Below the pieces are notes generated by a model that did not search any database, was not told the origin of the DNA, and was given only the letters and a program-made list of their open reading frames with translations. The translations under genes were made by a program, and so were the position numbers. From Campylobacter showae CC57C (GTDB taxonomy: Bacteria; Campylobacterota; Campylobacteria; Campylobacterales; Campylobacteraceae), in assembly GCF_000344295.2 (NCBI RefSeq), contig NZ_AOTD01000036.1, positions 1-33,769 of the forward strand: a stretch of 33,769 bases of DNA. Reading direction: 5' to 3'. Each line of letters opens with the position of its first letter. Position 1 is the first letter of the stretch. Positions 32,819 to 33,769 of this stretch are shown here, piece by piece.

Positions 32819-33739
32819 ATGAGAAAGTTTTTCAAGGTTTTATGTGCAGCCTCTTTGCTTTGCCTCGTCGCAAACGCAAGCGAGAGCCTAGACAAGATCG
32901 GCATGACCTACGTCAAATCGCCGCTAAACGTCCCATCTATCGTCGATAAATTTAAAGGCTTTTACACGAAGTCTTTTGGCGTGCCGGTGGAGTACTCTGA
33001 CATAACATCAGGTGCGAAGCAGACGCAAGCGCTAGCTTCAAATTCGCTCCAGTTTTTAAATTGCGTGGGCGGCACCTCGGTTATACTAGCGGCTGCAAAT
33101 AAGGCTGATATCAAGATCATAAGCGCTTATTCAAGGGCGCCAGAGGCATTTGTGATATTTTCTAAGGACCAAAACATAAAGTCGCCAAAAGATCTAAAAG
33201 GTAAAAAGGTAGCAGGTCCAAAGGGCACAATCTTAAACGAGCTTTTGGTTAGATACCTAGCTCTTGGAGGGCTTAGCATAAATGACGTCGAGTTCGTATC
33301 TATGGGCATCCCGGCTGCGCAGGCTGCGCTAGAAAACGGTAGCGTTGATATGGCGCTTCTTGCGGGACCTGCTGCTTATAACGCTCAAAAATCAGGCCTA
33401 CACGTCGTAACAACCGGCAAGGGCGTCATCACTCCGGTCATCGTCACAGCAACAAGCGGAGAGTTTTATAAAAAGCATAAAGATGTCGTTGAGAAATTTA
33501 AAAAGGCTCAGGATGAAATTTTGGCATTTATAAATGCAAACGAGGACGAGGCGCTCAAACTCACAGCCCAGGAGACCGGACTTAGCCTAGAGGCGGTAAA
33601 GAGCATGTATCCTCAGTATGACTTTAGTCCAAAGATCACGGCTGAAGATATAAAAGCGCTTGAAGCTACGCAAGAGTTTATGCTTGAGAGCAAGATGATA
33701 GAGCAAAAAATAGATATAAAATCACTTCTACTAAACTAA
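32819..33739 (+). CDS. NitT/TauT-type periplasmic substrate-binding protein
   Basis: The 306-residue product has a Sec signal (RKFFKVLCAASLLCLVANA, cut near ANA/SE) and the SsuA/NMT1-like binding-protein fold. IGMTYVKSPLNVPSIVDKFKG corresponds to the first strand and helix, SLQFLNCVGGTSVILAA to the LDF/G-type ligand region, and SPKDLKGKKVAGPKGTILNELL to the conserved SxxDLKGKxVGxxxGT block. VSMGIPAAQAALENGSVDMALLAGP is typical too. It completes the importer with the two genes upstream. The ligand cannot be named; none of the genes here is a sulfonatase, nitrate reductase or thiamine enzyme. Confidence 0.9.
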   Translation: MRKFFKVLCAASLLCLVANASESLDKIGMTYVKSPLNVPSIVDKFKGFYTKSFGVPVEYSDITSGAKQTQALASNSLQFLNCVGGTSVILAAANKADIKIISAYSRAPEAFVIFSKDQNIKSPKDLKGKKVAGPKGTILNELLVRYLALGGLSINDVEFVSMGIPAAQAALENGSVDMALLAGPAAYNAQKSGLHVVTTGKGVITPVIVTATSGEFYKKHKDVVEKFKKAQDEILAFINANEDEALKLTAQETGLSLEAVKSMYPQYDFSPKITAEDIKALEATQEFMLESKMIEQKIDIKSLLLN

Positions 33740-33769
33740 AATTTAAAGGGCAAATTTGCCCTTTAAATT
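33740..33769 (+). terminator. Hairpin after the ABC operon
   Basis: AATTTAAAGGGC pairs perfectly over 12 bp with GCCCTTTAAATT around AAATTT, directly after the stop. The window ends at the last paired base, so a T-run cannot be checked. Confidence 0.6.

Overview
The window looks like chromosomal DNA of a Campylobacter with relatively high GC for the genus. I base this on the gene content, on the saturation of gaps and gene ends with AAATTT, on T-run plus TATAAT promoters, and on gene order that matches my memory of C. jejuni: pycB-pckA-argH (Cj0933c-Cj0931c) and HIT-pheS-pheT-aroA-ispH-rpsA-Cj0892c-serA (Cj0898-Cj0891c). The base composition suggests the C. showae/C. rectus/C. curvus side of the genus; the species is inference.

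Layout. 1-593: 5' part of an unrecognised minus-strand gene. 703-4119: anaplerosis and gluconeogenesis (pyruvate carboxylase B subunit, PEP carboxykinase). 4138-10367: an accessory block that separates pckA from argH. It holds a CAP-domain lipoprotein; a minus-strand set of cyclophilin-like protein, YqhD-type alcohol/aldehyde dehydrogenase and exported alpha/beta hydrolase; a divergent AraC-family regulator broken by one in-frame stop; and a PepE-type peptidase. 10454-11836: argH. 11964-21988: HIT protein divergent from a tightly packed, mostly overlapping run pheS-pheT-aroA-ispH, then rpsA, a membrane-anchored protein, serA and a small lipoprotein. 22099-24215: efp, a DUF4304 protein, a SelW-type selenoprotein on the minus strand, and a divergent DJ-1/PfpI protein. 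24590-30443: an RRM RNA-binding protein, a GluQ-RS-like truncated glutamyl-tRNA synthetase, and DnaE. 30691-33739: a small protein carrying [FeFe]-hydrogenase-like cysteine motifs, followed by permease, ATPase and binding protein of a NitT/TauT-type ABC importer.

Most notable points. (1) A gene at 23326-23577 is invisible to ordinary ORF calling because a TGA sits exactly at the Sec position of a CxxU motif, with a SECIS-like hairpin just downstream. (2) A 203-residue protein keeps the four cysteines expected to hold the cubane of a [FeFe]-hydrogenase H-cluster, but nothing else of that enzyme, and it is translationally coupled to an importer. (3) DnaE carries a tandemly duplicated domain of about 119 residues. 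(4) The GluQ-RS-like gene has an insertion of about 95 residues built partly from AAATTT-rich DNA. (5) The AraC-family regulator beside the yqhD-like gene has a clean nonsense mutation.

I found no rRNA, tRNA, CRISPR array, insertion sequence or prophage gene.
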